DNA of 64,000 nt from Entomomonas sp945283395 (GCA_946480835.1 CAMLLC010000013.1:1-64000), one strand, 5' to 3'; positions 28,831 to 37,792 are shown, counted from the stretch's first letter. Made by a program: numbers and translations. The notes: generated by a model from the letters alone, not told the origin.

Positions 28831-29310
28831 TTAAGCTATCCTTAGTTTGGTCAAAGGACGCGCTATATTAACTATAGAGTTACCTCCTAATCTATCTTGT
28901 ACAATAATGTAATAGCGAATGCTACAACAGGTAAAAGAGCCTTCTAATAGTTGGCCATTAATTGGTAAACTATCTACATCTGAAACTAAGACAGCATCTA
29001 TCATTTTTTTATAGTTAGTTAGACTTTTTAACTCTACAACGTCAAGACCATAAAAAAATTCAGTTAAACCTAAATGGCCACGCTTTTTACTGGTAGCAAA
29101 CTGGTAGAGATAGTTTTGTTTTTGAATTACTGCATTGAAGTGATTAATAGGGATCACAGGCATAAATAATTGCAGTTTTTTGAGAGAAAAATAATAATCA
29201 GCACTTAGTTGCGTTAATTCAAAAGTTATTAAAAGATAGTAAATATTACGTTGATCACTAGGTTTATCGGTTTGAAAGACACTATAAACTATTAAGTTAT
29301 ATGCTTTCAT
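28831..29310 (-). CDS. Unrecognised protein
   Basis: I do not recognise this family. From the start MKAYNLIVYSVF the product has 159 residues; the open frame extends 33 codons further to 29409, but that part reads like translated spacer. A TTGCTT-17-TATGAA promoter-like pair on the minus strand just upstream supports the shorter form, although neither start has a good ribosome binding site. The protein alternates beta-like hydrophobic strands with charged loops and has no signal peptide or membrane helix. The segment SFTCCSIRYYIIV near residue 126 is notable for adjacent cysteines. No partner gene is obvious: the neighbours are uspA and a long spacer. Confidence 0.55.
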   Translation of the reverse strand: MKAYNLIVYSVFQTDKPSDQRNIYYLLITFELTQLSADYYFSLKKLQLFMPVIPINHFNAVIQKQNYLYQFATSKKRGHLGLTEFFYGLDVVELKSLTNYKKMIDAVLVSDVDSLPINGQLLEGSFTCCSIRYYIIVQDRLGGNSIVNIARPLTKLRIA

Positions 29311-29409
29311 TGCTATTAGAATACTAAGGGTTGATTTTTCATAAACAGCAATATAAATGCAAGCAATTAGTTTATATTGAGTACATTGTTGTATAGTGTT
29401 CCGAACCAT

Positions 29410-29776
29410 ATACTTTTCTTCAGTGAATCATTAATCTAACAATAAAGGTCATCTCCTACGAAGTATGCTTTATTAGTTATTCATCAACCCCCAAAAGTTA
29501 ATTATTTTTTGTATAATTTTTATTAGTTTACTCCTTAATATATGCAAGTGGAATAGTTAATATTTAATCAAAATCACAGGAAAAAAGAATAAACTTTTTT
29601 AGCTAGTGCCGTGGTATATTTAACCTATTAGATCAAAAATCTGATATAAATAAAGTAGTTATAAAGCAATATATGGATTTTATTGGATGAATTTAGACGC
29701 TATTGAACAGCCCAAATGAATTAAAAAACGATCGGAAAGATATTAGACTAAAAGTTATTTATAACTAATTTTTATG
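29410..29776. other. AT-rich spacer
   Basis: About 370 bases between the unknown gene and the btuF-like gene, with no credible frame on either strand. A 6-base C run (29488-29493 region) and scattered A/T tracts are the only visible features. I see no terminator of quality for either neighbour. Confidence 0.35.
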
Positions 29777-30598
29777 TTAGTAATTGGCAAGTAATTCACA
29801 GAGTTGTTTAGTAGCTTCTAGCATAGCATAATCGGTTCTAGCTATATTTTGATTATCAAACAGAATAAGTTTATGTTGTGCAACCGCTTTTAACATAGGC
29901 CAATTTTGCCAAGCATCCAGTAAGCTTTGTTGTGAAGCAATGATAATATCAGGGTTACGAGCTAGCACTCTTTCAGTATTGACGATGGGAGCAGGGCTAT
30001 TAAGGTCATCAAATACATTACGAGCACCACATATTTTCAGTGCATCACCTATAATTTGGCCTTTACCAATAGTATAAATAGGATTCCCCCACAATTGGTA
30101 GAATACGCTTAGGGGGCGCTCTCTATAAAATTTTTCTCTTAACTCGGCTAGCTCCTTATGCATTTTTATGACTAGCGTTTGGCCTTGCTGTTCCCGTCCT
30201 ATTTGTTTCCCTACAAAGGCAATTTGTGTTGCAAGTTCATCAAGAGTATGTGGACTAATCATTATTATTTTATAGCCGAGGTGGTTGAGTTGCTGCTGCT
30301 CGACAGATTTTATGCTGGTAGGCCACAATAAGATAAGATCTGGTTTAAGACTGATTAGCTTTTCTAAAGAAAATTGACCAAATTGTCCTACAGAAGGGAT
30401 ATTGGCTATAACAGCTGGTCTTGCTTGTTGAAAATCCAATACACCTACCAATAGATTTGCTCCGTCTAGCTCTATAACTAGATCGGTTAGCGATGGCGAC
30501 AGACTAACTATGCGGAGTGGTTTTGGTTGGCTGTAACCAATAATACTAGTAATGCTTAATATAAAAGTTATTAGGCTAAGCTGAAATAGTTTGAACAC
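29777..30598 (-). CDS. btuF: BtuF-like cobalamin/siderophore substrate-binding protein
   Basis: A periplasmic substrate-binding protein of the ABC transporter class III (BtuF/FhuD fold). The 273 residues begin with a signal peptide (hydrophobic core about 6-20, then SQPKPLRIVSLSPSLTDLVIELDGANLLVGV). Further family features are the DLILLWP strand near residue 92 and the long central helix. BtuF is the best guess because of the SLSPSLTDLV...GVLDF pattern, but haem or siderophore binding proteins look similar. No permease or ATPase lies nearby, so it must work with a transporter encoded elsewhere. It follows ribA by 13 bases and is likely co-transcribed with it. Confidence 0.75.
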   Translation of the reverse strand: MFKLFQLSLITFILSITSIIGYSQPKPLRIVSLSPSLTDLVIELDGANLLVGVLDFQQARPAVIANIPSVGQFGQFSLEKLISLKPDLILLWPTSIKSVEQQQLNHLGYKIIMISPHTLDELATQIAFVGKQIGREQQGQTLVIKMHKELAELREKFYRERPLSVFYQLWGNPIYTIGKGQIIGDALKICGARNVFDDLNSPAPIVNTERVLARNPDIIIASQQSLLDAWQNWPMLKAVAQHKLILFDNQNIARTDYAMLEATKQLCELLANY

Positions 30599-30612
30599 AG
30601 CAGTTACTCTTA

Positions 30613-31239
30613 TTAATGGTTAGTGGTATCAGGTATTTCTTGCTGATGTTGTAAACCTAGTAAATGCCCCATTTTGTTTGCCTTAGTCGCCAGATAGTTT
30701 TGATTATAACGATTTTTTCCAAATTCAATAGGTTCGCGTTCAACTACTGCAATACCTAACTCTTTGAGAGCAGTTATTTTTTTAGGATTATTGGTCATCA
30801 ATTTAATAGCTTTAATACCTAAATAGGCTAGCATCGGTAAGCACATATCATAGTTACGCATATCAGCCGGAAAACCTAATTGTAGGTTGGCTTCAACTGT
30901 ATCAGCTCCTTTATCTTGTAACGCATAGGCCCGAATCTTATTTAATAAACCTATACCGCGACCTTCTTGCCGTAAGTAGAGTAATACGCCACGTCCTTCT
31001 TTAGCAATAGCCTTCATGGCTGCCTCTAATTGAAAACCACAATCACACCTAAGACTAAATAAGGCATCGCCTGTTAAACACTCTGAATGAATTCTGCCTA
31101 ACACGGGAGAACCATCAGCTACATTGCCTAATGTTAATGCCACATGTTCAACACCTGATTGTTCATCTGAAAAACCATGTATGGTAAACACTGCAAATGG
31201 CGTAGGTAGAAGTGAGGAAGCAACAAAAACAACAGACAC
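30613..31239 (-). CDS. ribA: GTP cyclohydrolase II
   Basis: First enzyme of riboflavin synthesis. It opens the imidazole ring of GTP, giving 2,5-diamino-6-ribosylamino-4-pyrimidinone 5'-phosphate, formate and pyrophosphate. The 208 residues contain RIHSECLTGD and SLRCDCGFQL, which supply the three zinc cysteines (near 54, 65 and 67). GVLLYLRQEGRGIGLLNKIRAYALQD holds the catalytic and GTP-binding residues near 85-110, and LMTNNPKK lies near 147. It is a stand-alone RibA, not the RibB-RibA fusion. The btuF-like gene follows closely. No FMN riboswitch was seen upstream. Confidence 0.96.
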   Translation of the reverse strand: MSVVFVASSLLPTPFAVFTIHGFSDEQSGVEHVALTLGNVADGSPVLGRIHSECLTGDALFSLRCDCGFQLEAAMKAIAKEGRGVLLYLRQEGRGIGLLNKIRAYALQDKGADTVEANLQLGFPADMRNYDMCLPMLAYLGIKAIKLMTNNPKKITALKELGIAVVEREPIEFGKNRYNQNYLATKANKMGHLLGLQHQQEIPDTTNH

Positions 31240-31381
31240 CCATAGGCTCCTAATAAAATTTAATTAATAGTTATAAGCTATTATATAGCTATAATTTAAC
31301 CTTTATTATAATAGCTTTTAATAGCAAGACTTTTCATAAAATGAAAGTAATAGGATAACACCTATTTGCAAGTTGCAGAAC

Positions 31382-31855
31382 TTATTTTAGTGCTTGAGCC
31401 GCTTTTAATACTTCTTCCGCATGTCCAGCTACCTTAACTTTGCGCCATTCTTGGCGGAGAATACCCGCTTTGTCTAATAAAAAGGTACTACGTTCAATGC
31501 CAAAATATTCTTTACCGTATAGTTTTTTTAGTTTTATAACATCGAATAGTTTGCAAAGTTTTTCTTGTGGATCACTCACTAACTCGAAAGGAAAAGCTTG
31601 TTTAGCTTTGAAGTTTTCATGGGATTTAAGGCTATCTTTAGAAACACCATAAATAAGTGTATTGGCTTTTTGAAACTCTTTATAAAGATCACGAAAAGTT
31701 TGTCCTTCAGTAGTACAGCCTGGGGTATTATCTTTTGGGTAAAAATAAATAACGACATTATGCCCTTTTAGGTCGGCTAAACTAATAGTTGAATGTTCAC
31801 CTGTTATTTGGATTATGATGTTTTCAATAGGTTTATTTAATGGTGGGGTGGTCAT
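31382..31855 (-). CDS. bcp: Peroxiredoxin BCP (thioredoxin-dependent thiol peroxidase)
   Basis: Reduces hydrogen peroxide and organic hydroperoxides in the cytoplasm. The 157 residues are standard. The peroxidatic cysteine lies in YPKDNTPGCTTEGQTFRDL (Cys near residue 47). The position five residues later, which is a resolving cysteine in E. coli-type BCP, is glutamine here (GCTTEGQ), so this is a form that must be resolved by another thiol or by an external partner. One other cysteine occurs near residue 85 (EKLCKLF). GAGGTAA precedes the ATG. gcvR, its usual pseudomonad neighbour, was not found. Confidence 0.95.
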   Translation of the reverse strand: MTTPPLNKPIENIIIQITGEHSTISLADLKGHNVVIYFYPKDNTPGCTTEGQTFRDLYKEFQKANTLIYGVSKDSLKSHENFKAKQAFPFELVSDPQEKLCKLFDVIKLKKLYGKEYFGIERSTFLLDKAGILRQEWRKVKVAGHAEEVLKAAQALK

Positions 31856-32142
31856 TAATTTACCTCAGCTGGTTAGAATAATGCGGATAAAAGACAATAA
31901 GCATAGAGGAAATAATAAAAAGGTAAAGGATAAATAGAAAAAATTCCTTTAGAATGGGTAAGAATTTACTACAACAGTCGATATAAATACTTCGAGCTAT
32001 CGGTATACTGAGAATTGGTGAAACTGCTTGCATATTAGGAGTTAAGTATTGGTGATTAGCTAATAAATAAAACGCAAAGATGATAAACGCTGGCATAATT
32101 TTATGGCTGGCTCTTTTAGCGAGAAGCCAACCTTATAACTTG

Positions 32143-32612
32143 TTATTTTACGATCACTACGTTAGATAAAATATTACCCTCCCAGCCATTTTTCCCATAG
32201 TCGTTTAAATGTTGTATTTGTTTAACAGCTTGTCCTTGGCTGAAGTTAATTTCTTCTAAAGACAGCCAAACACTAGCGGGAGCAAAAGTAGATTTAAATC
32301 TATACGCTAAGTTTGTTAAGTCGGTAATGATTGTCCAATAGGTTGCTATTGCTTTGTTATTATTAGGTTGTTTGCTGTATTTGGCATAACCCTATAGTTT
32401 TTATTATGATAAATATTAACAATGCCGTTATCAATTTCTATAATGGCAGAGCCAGCTGTTACATCTTCAATAGCCATGTGTTTTGTGTCTGTAGCATAAA
32501 CTATAGGTAATTAAACGGCTGCTAATCTAACATCGTTTTAAATAGCGGCTATGGCTTCGTCGACAGTAGCAAAATTATCTAAAATATAGCTTAACCGAGC
32601 TTTATGGCTGCC
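32143..32612 (-). pseudogene. Decayed linear-amide C-N hydrolase (choloylglycine hydrolase family)
   Basis: The minus strand holds two recognisable pieces of an Ntn-type linear amide C-N hydrolase (penicillin V acylase/bile-salt hydrolase relatives). The first piece (about 32612-32350) reads YILDNFATVDEAIAAI, stop, then VYATDTKHMAIEDV, AGSAIIEIDNGIVNIYHN and NYRVMPNTANN, with several in-frame stops. The second (32337-32143), in another frame, reads WTIITDLTNLAYRFKSTFAP and ends normally. The segment between them that the family normally has is missing, and no N-terminal half with the catalytic cysteine is visible. Stops, a frameshift and an internal deletion make it a clear pseudogene. The assignment is from memory of the family pattern, not a search. 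Confidence 0.8.
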
Positions 32613-33041
32613 AACAGTTAATCAATAGATAGGACAAATTATTCAACAACTTTCTAACATTTATGATAGCCTCTATTGCATGTAAGGAAGAGTATAATGA
32701 AAATAATAAAATGTTGATGAAGGTAGCCGTTTGTACGATCAAGTAAAATGGTAGTTAATGTTCTAATAGCTTTTGTTGTTTATCATTGTAGTATGAATAG
32801 CGGAAGGGAAGTTCTTTAGTCACCTTGATATTAAGCATTTTCTAATCAAATAGGTGACTTCACAGAAACAGAAATTATAACGCTATGTTCTAATCTCTAG
32901 GCAATGGCTAATAAGTAATGCAGTTAATATTAAGAGGTTTATGCAAAAAACTGCTGCTATCATATCAAGTAGCTATCTCATGCTAATCTTTATAAAAAGG
33001 TTGCTAGTTAAATTTAGAATTGAAAGAAAAGTTTCATTATT
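32613..33041. other. Non-coding remainder upstream of the pseudogene
   Basis: About 430 bases with no intact frame. It probably includes the eroded 5' half of the hydrolase on the minus strand, but I could not recognise the catalytic-cysteine N-terminus. The right edge holds the trhP promoter. Confidence 0.35.
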
Positions 33042-33069
33042 TTTACCTTTCTTTATAAACTGCTACAAT
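33042..33069 (+). promoter_or_regulatory. Candidate trhP promoter
   Basis: TTTACC (33042-33047), a 16-base spacer and TACAAT (33064-33069) lie 35 bases before the trhP start. Reasonable but not perfect sigma-70 match. Confidence 0.5.
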
Positions 33070-33104
33070 AAACAGTTTCTACTTTATTAATTGATGATTA
33101 AGAA

Positions 33105-34481
33105 ATGAATAATCTACCTCAAGCTGAATTATTATGCCCAGCCGGTACGTTAAAAGCCATGCGCTATGCCTTTGCCTATGGTGCAGATGCTGTATATGCA
33201 GGGCAGCCACGTTATAGCTTGCGGGTACGAAATAACGAGTTTGATCATAAACACCTAAAGCTAGGTATAGATGAGGCTCACGCACAAGGTAAAAAGTTTT
33301 ATGTAGTCGTTAATATTGCGCCACATAACGCTAAATTAAAGACTTTTATTAAAGATTTAGAGCCCGTGGTGGCAATGCAGCCAGATGCCCTTATTATGTC
33401 TGATCCAGGTTTAATCATGTTAGTGCGGGAGAGTTTTCCTCACATGGCTATTCACCTATCGGTACAGTCCAATGCAGTAAACTGGGCGGCTGTTAAATTC
33501 TGGAAACAAATGGGCTTAACCAGAGTTATATTATCCCGTGAGTTATCTTTAGAAGAAATTGAAGAAATTCATCAGCACGTACCCGATATAGAATTAGAAG
33601 TATTTGTGCATGGTGCGCTTTGCATGGCGTATTCAGGGAGGTGCTTACTATCAGGCTATATGAATCATAGAGATCCTAATCAAGGTACTTGTACGAATGC
33701 CTGCCGTTGGCAATATGGTGTAGAGCCAGCTAAGGAAAATGAATTGGGAGAAATTGTCAGCAAGCAACAGGCAATGGTGAAAATTGCTGAGCCTACCTTA
33801 GGAGCAGGTAAAACAACGAATGATGTTTTTGTATTAAGGGAAAAAACTCGCCCCCACGAAGAAATGACTGCTTTTGAAGATGAACACGGCACTTATATAA
33901 TGAATTCTAAAGATTTAAGGGCAGTGCAACATGTTGAGCGATTAGTCAAAATAGGTGTTCACTCACTAAAAATAGAAGGTCGTACTAAGTCTCATTATTA
34001 CTGTGCTCGTACTGCTCAAGTTTATCGTAAAGCAATAGATGACGCGTTAGCAGGTCGCCCGTTTGATAAGTCTTTAATGAATACTTTGGAATCACTAGCC
34101 CATAGGGGATATACCGAAGGTTTCTTACGCCGCCATGTGCATGACGAATACCAAAATTATGAGCAGGGTACTTCGGTTTCAGATAGACAACAATTTGTTG
34201 GTGAGTTTACTGGCGCAAGAAGAGGTGAACTAGCTGAGGTGGTCGTTAAAAACCGTTTTGTGTTAGGTGACAAATTAGAGATGATGACCCCGCAAGGTAA
34301 TTTACACTTTGTATTAGAGTGTATGGAAGATAGCAAAGGTGAAACTGTTGATGTGGCACCAGGTGACGGGCATGTCATGTATATTCCTGTGCCAGCAGCA
34401 GTTAATCTAGCATATGCATTATTAATGCGCTTTTTAGATAGTGGTGACACTAAGACGGCAATAATTAAACAAGTGGGTTAA
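33105..34481 (+). CDS. trhP: U32-family tRNA hydroxylation protein TrhP/YegQ
   Basis: TrhP (formerly YegQ) is a U32 peptidase-family protein needed, with prephenate as precursor, for hydroxylation of uridine 34 to ho5U in tRNAs on the way to cmo5U. The 458 residues show the family start ELLCPAGTLKAMRYAFAYGADAVYAG, the U32 signature ELEVFVHGALCMAYSGRCLLS near residue 165 with clustered cysteines, and GTCTNACRWQY near 194, which likely bind a cofactor or metal. The C-terminal small beta domain is complete. The carbamoyltransferase gene follows after 32 bases and may be co-transcribed, though no functional link is known. Confidence 0.94.
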   Translation: MNNLPQAELLCPAGTLKAMRYAFAYGADAVYAGQPRYSLRVRNNEFDHKHLKLGIDEAHAQGKKFYVVVNIAPHNAKLKTFIKDLEPVVAMQPDALIMSDPGLIMLVRESFPHMAIHLSVQSNAVNWAAVKFWKQMGLTRVILSRELSLEEIEEIHQHVPDIELEVFVHGALCMAYSGRCLLSGYMNHRDPNQGTCTNACRWQYGVEPAKENELGEIVSKQQAMVKIAEPTLGAGKTTNDVFVLREKTRPHEEMTAFEDEHGTYIMNSKDLRAVQHVERLVKIGVHSLKIEGRTKSHYYCARTAQVYRKAIDDALAGRPFDKSLMNTLESLAHRGYTEGFLRRHVHDEYQNYEQGTSVSDRQQFVGEFTGARRGELAEVVVKNRFVLGDKLEMMTPQGNLHFVLECMEDSKGETVDVAPGDGHVMYIPVPAAVNLAYALLMRFLDSGDTKTAIIKQVG

Positions 34482-34513
34482 CCGGTTATTTGAATGATAG
34501 ATGAGGTAATAGG

Positions 34514-36268
34514 GTGGCATTAACAGTTCTTGGCCTATCAGGGGCAGTAAACCATGATCCTTCAGCAGCTTTATATATAGATGGTAAATTAATAGCCGCA
34601 GCAGAAGAAGAACGTTTCGTTCGTGATAAACATGCAAAAGGCCGGATGCCTTATGAATCAGCTAAGTTTTGCTTGCAGCAAGCTGGTATTAAACCTAATG
34701 AGGTAGATGTCGTTGCTATTCCTTTTGCAGCCATTAGTATTTTTAGTAAAGCTCGTTGGCATTATGCTAAACGTTATTGGTATGCGCCTGATCGTGCGTT
34801 AGATGCCATTTTAAATGGTAATAGACGTTATCGTCGTTATTATAAGCATATTCAATGGTGTTTAGTACAATTGGGCTTTGATCTTAAAAAGACTAAAATA
34901 CAACCGGTAGAACATCATTTAGCGCATGCTTCAAGTGCGTATCATTGTTCGGGGTTTAAAGAAAAAACAGCTATTTTAGGCATAGATGGTAAAGGCGAAT
35001 ATGCTACTACTTTCTTTGGTTATGGCGAAAATGGCAAGATTCACAAAATTAAAGAATTCTATGATCCTGATTCATTAGGTGGTCTTTATGGTGCTATTAC
35101 TGAATATTTAGGGTTTGATATGCTAGATGGTGAGTTCAAAGTCATGGGAATGGCCCCTTATGGGGATCCTTCTAAATATGATTTTTCTCGTTTAGCCAAG
35201 TTTGAAAATGGCGAGCTTATCATTAACACTGACTATGCTAATGTGATAGGTTTCCGCCGTTATAAAGAAAAAGGCAAAGGCTATTATTTTTGTCCTAAAC
35301 TCATAGAATGGTTAGGCCCTAAACGTGAAGGTGATATTGCCGATGACCCCTATGTACATTACGCAGCCAGTATCCAAGCATTATTTGAAAAGTTGTCTTT
35401 AGATATGATGGACTATTATCTTGGTGATATTATTAAAGAAACGGGTAAAATTGCTTTTGCTGGCGGTTGCGCGCTTAATGTAAAACTTAACCAAAAAATT
35501 ATTGCTCGTCCTGAGGTCAAAGAATTATTTGTTCAGCCTGCTTCGAGCGATGCGGGAACGGCAGTAGGCGCTGCTGCTTATGTATCTAATCAAAAAGGTG
35601 TTCCTGTTGAAAAAATGCAACATGTGTATTTAGGCCCTGCTTACTCAAATGAAGACATCATAGCAGCTTGTGCCGATCATCCTAATAAGCCACAATGGAA
35701 GAAAATAGACAATGTGGTAGAGCGCATTGCTAACATATTAGTGGATGGTAATCCAGTGGCATGGATGCAGGGTCGTATGGAGTTTGGTCCTCGTGCGTTG
35801 GGTGGTCGTTCTATTCTAGGTTGCCCTAGCGTGGCTGGTGTGGCCGATCGTATCAACGAGCAAATTAAATTCCGTGAAAGGTGGCGTCCCTTCTGTCCTT
35901 CAATGCTTGATACAATAGCGCCAAACATGTTTAAAATAGATCATCCTGCCCCTTTTATGACCTTTACTTTTGAGGTTCATGATGAATGGAAAACGCGTGT
36001 TCCAGAAGTAGTACATGAAGATGGTACTTCTCGTGCCCAAGCACTTAAGCGAGAGTTTAATCCTAGATACTACGATCTGATGAAAGAGTTGGAAAGCCTC
36101 ACTGGTAATGGCGTGGTATTAAATACCTCGCTTAATAGACGTGGTGAACCTATGGTTTGCTCAGCTACTGATGCGCTTAATATGTTCTATGGTTCTGACC
36201 TTCGTTATTTAATTATGGAAGATATCTTGGTAGTGAAAGAAGGCTCGGATTGGTACGATGCTATCTAA
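34514..36268 (+). CDS. wapO: Carbamoyltransferase, WapO-like
   Basis: A NodU/CmcH-family O-carbamoyltransferase. It makes carbamoyl-adenylate from carbamoyl phosphate and ATP and transfers the carbamoyl group to a hydroxyl. The 584-residue size and the compact start LGLSGAVNHDPSAALYIDG best match pseudomonad WapO, which carbamoylates heptose II in the LPS inner core. Visible motifs are HHLAHASSAYHCSGF (metal-binding histidines, near residue 134), GIDGKGEYATT near 157, and the C-terminal catalytic stretch MQGRMEFGPRALGGRSIL near 418. It starts with GTG (34514) after GAGGTAATAG. Assignment to LPS core is inferred from length and family only; no glycosyltransferases lie nearby, though gmhB is in the window. 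Confidence 0.75.
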   Translation: MALTVLGLSGAVNHDPSAALYIDGKLIAAAEEERFVRDKHAKGRMPYESAKFCLQQAGIKPNEVDVVAIPFAAISIFSKARWHYAKRYWYAPDRALDAILNGNRRYRRYYKHIQWCLVQLGFDLKKTKIQPVEHHLAHASSAYHCSGFKEKTAILGIDGKGEYATTFFGYGENGKIHKIKEFYDPDSLGGLYGAITEYLGFDMLDGEFKVMGMAPYGDPSKYDFSRLAKFENGELIINTDYANVIGFRRYKEKGKGYYFCPKLIEWLGPKREGDIADDPYVHYAASIQALFEKLSLDMMDYYLGDIIKETGKIAFAGGCALNVKLNQKIIARPEVKELFVQPASSDAGTAVGAAAYVSNQKGVPVEKMQHVYLGPAYSNEDIIAACADHPNKPQWKKIDNVVERIANILVDGNPVAWMQGRMEFGPRALGGRSILGCPSVAGVADRINEQIKFRERWRPFCPSMLDTIAPNMFKIDHPAPFMTFTFEVHDEWKTRVPEVVHEDGTSRAQALKREFNPRYYDLMKELESLTGNGVVLNTSLNRRGEPMVCSATDALNMFYGSDLRYLIMEDILVVKEGSDWYDAI

Positions 36269-36282
36269 TGGATAAGAAAATA

Positions 36283-36330
36283 TGATTTGTAAAATAATTG
36301 ATAAGGGGACTGCCAGCGTTTTACAAATCA
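36283..36330. repeat. 12-bp perfect inverted repeat after the carbamoyltransferase
   Basis: TGATTTGTAAAA (36283-36294) and TTTTACAAATCA (36319-36330) are perfectly complementary around a 24-base GC-richer loop containing aaggggactgccagcg. It begins 14 bases after the wapO stop, so it may end that transcript, but no T-run follows. The loop motif ctgccag followed by ttt recurs in the larger inverted repeat at 37784-37860. Confidence 0.5.
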
Positions 36331-36524
36331 GTCTAGCTGCTTAATTAAAGGAGCATCAGTTTATTTTTGCTACCTATTGGCAAGGAGAGTTACAGAAAAT
36401 TAGTTAAGATAGCTGACTTTGAAGAGTAGAGAATGTTAATAGATCACGGAACATTGAAAGAATGGGACTAGAGATCACCAATTATATGAATGTCCATTCT
36501 ACAGGAAAAAGATAAGGATTTATA

Positions 36525-37457
36525 ATGACCCTTGCTGTTACTTATAGTAGGGCGCAAGTTGGAATGAGTGCGCCTTGTGTTACCGTAGAAAGCCATCTAT
36601 CTAATGGATTACCTTCTTTAACTTTAGTTGGCTTGCCAGAAACAGCTGTACGAGAAGCTAAAGATAGGGTACGAAGTGCTATTATTAACTCGCAATTTGA
36701 ATTTCCTGCTAGGCGTATTACGTTAAATCTTGCCCCCGCTGACTTGCCTAAGGAGGGAGGACATTTTGATTTAGCTATTGCCTTAGGTATTTTAGCCAGT
36801 AGTGGGCAAATACCAGTAGATCCTTTAAATAAAGTAGAGTGCTTAGGTGAGTTAGCCTTATCAGGTCATTTACGTCCAGTTCGAGGTGTTTTACCAGCAG
36901 CATTAGAGGTAAGAGCTGCGGGGCGGGCACTAATAGTGCCTATTGAAAATGCTGAAGAACCAAGCTTAGCCAAGGGATTAATTGTTTATGGGGTAGCGCA
37001 TTTGTTGGATCTAGTTGGACATTTTACTGGACAACAATCTTTAGCACCCTATCAAGCCAAGGGGCTATTAACTCACCCTTTGCCTTATCCAGATTTAGCT
37101 GATGTACAAGGCCAACTAGCTGCTAAACGCGCTTTGTTAATAGCTGCTTGTGGCGGTCATAATGTATTGTTTTGTGGCCATCCTGGTACAGGAAAAACTT
37201 TGTTAGCTAGTAGATTACCTGGGATTTTGCCACACTTAACTGAGCAAGAGGCATTAGAGGTAGCTGCTATTTATTCTATCGCTAGTCCTCAAGCTTTAAC
37301 TCAGTGGCCACAAAGGCCGTTTAGAGCACCTCATCATACTTCTTCTGCGGCGGCGTTAGTAGGTGGTGGCTGTCATTTACAACAAAAAAGGCTACTAAAT
37401 AGAAATAAATGCTACAAAAATTTGATAAGGAGTTCGAGATTATGTCTACAGATGTAA
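36525..37457 (+). pseudogene. comM: Truncated comM (Mg-chelatase-like ATPase)
   Basis: ComM/YifB is a hexameric AAA+ helicase that promotes branch migration during natural transformation; intact proteins have about 500 residues. Here the family sequence is normal from MTLAVTYSRAQVGMSAPCVTVE through the Walker A GHPGTGKTLLASRLPG (near residue 220) to APHHTSSAAALVGGG (near 285). It then diverges abruptly at about 37371-37376 into unrelated residues and stops at 37457. Walker B, the sensor regions and the whole C-terminal domain are gone and are not found elsewhere in the window. The product cannot be a functional ATPase. The break coincides with the left edge of the accessory segment. The last 16 bases overlap the next small gene. 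Confidence 0.88.
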
Positions 37458-37792
37458 CCACTCATTCTGATCTAGCTTATAAAGATTTGCCCAATGATAA
37501 TATATCCCGAGTTGTATGGTGGTATGGAGGAATAGTAAAAAATACTTCTCCAAATAGTACTGTGCCATTAATTGAGGTTTTATTTAGAGAGTTATCGGAT
37601 GATGATATAATGCTAGTTGATGCAGAATCATATTCTGTTATTAAGATACCTGTTTCTGCATTAGATGGCTTTAAAATTGGTACGATATGGAAGAATAGGA
37701 AAGAGATTGGCCTTGTATGGGATATAGAGCATTATAGTGAAGAAATAGAAACTAGAGAAATTGAGCTGAATTTAGCCAATAATATGTACTAG
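37442..37792 (+). CDS. Orphan small protein downstream of broken comM
   Basis: I do not recognise it. The start MSTDVTTHSDLAYKDL is chosen because AAGGAG (37427-37432) lies nine bases before this ATG; the frame upstream is not needed. The 116 residues are acidic, with no signal peptide or membrane helix. There is a beta-rich central stretch (VVWWYGGIVKN, PLIEVLFRELSDDDIMLVDAE, YSVIKIPVSALDGFKIGTIW) and a glutamate-rich C-terminus. The size, acidity and lone setting resemble immunity proteins of polymorphic toxins, but that is only an impression. It overlaps the comM stub and its last codons and stop lie inside the left arm of the 18-bp inverted repeat. Confidence 0.65.
   Translation: MSTDVTTHSDLAYKDLPNDNISRVVWWYGGIVKNTSPNSTVPLIEVLFRELSDDDIMLVDAESYSVIKIPVSALDGFKIGTIWKNRKEIGLVWDIEHYSEEIETREIELNLANNMY

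Noticed and set aside
31860..32096. A 78-codon minus-strand frame with hydrophobic stretches just upstream of bcp
   Set aside because: The hydrophobicity follows from AT-rich sequence, no ribosome binding site or family pattern was seen, and the neighbouring region is decayed; at most an eroded fragment.
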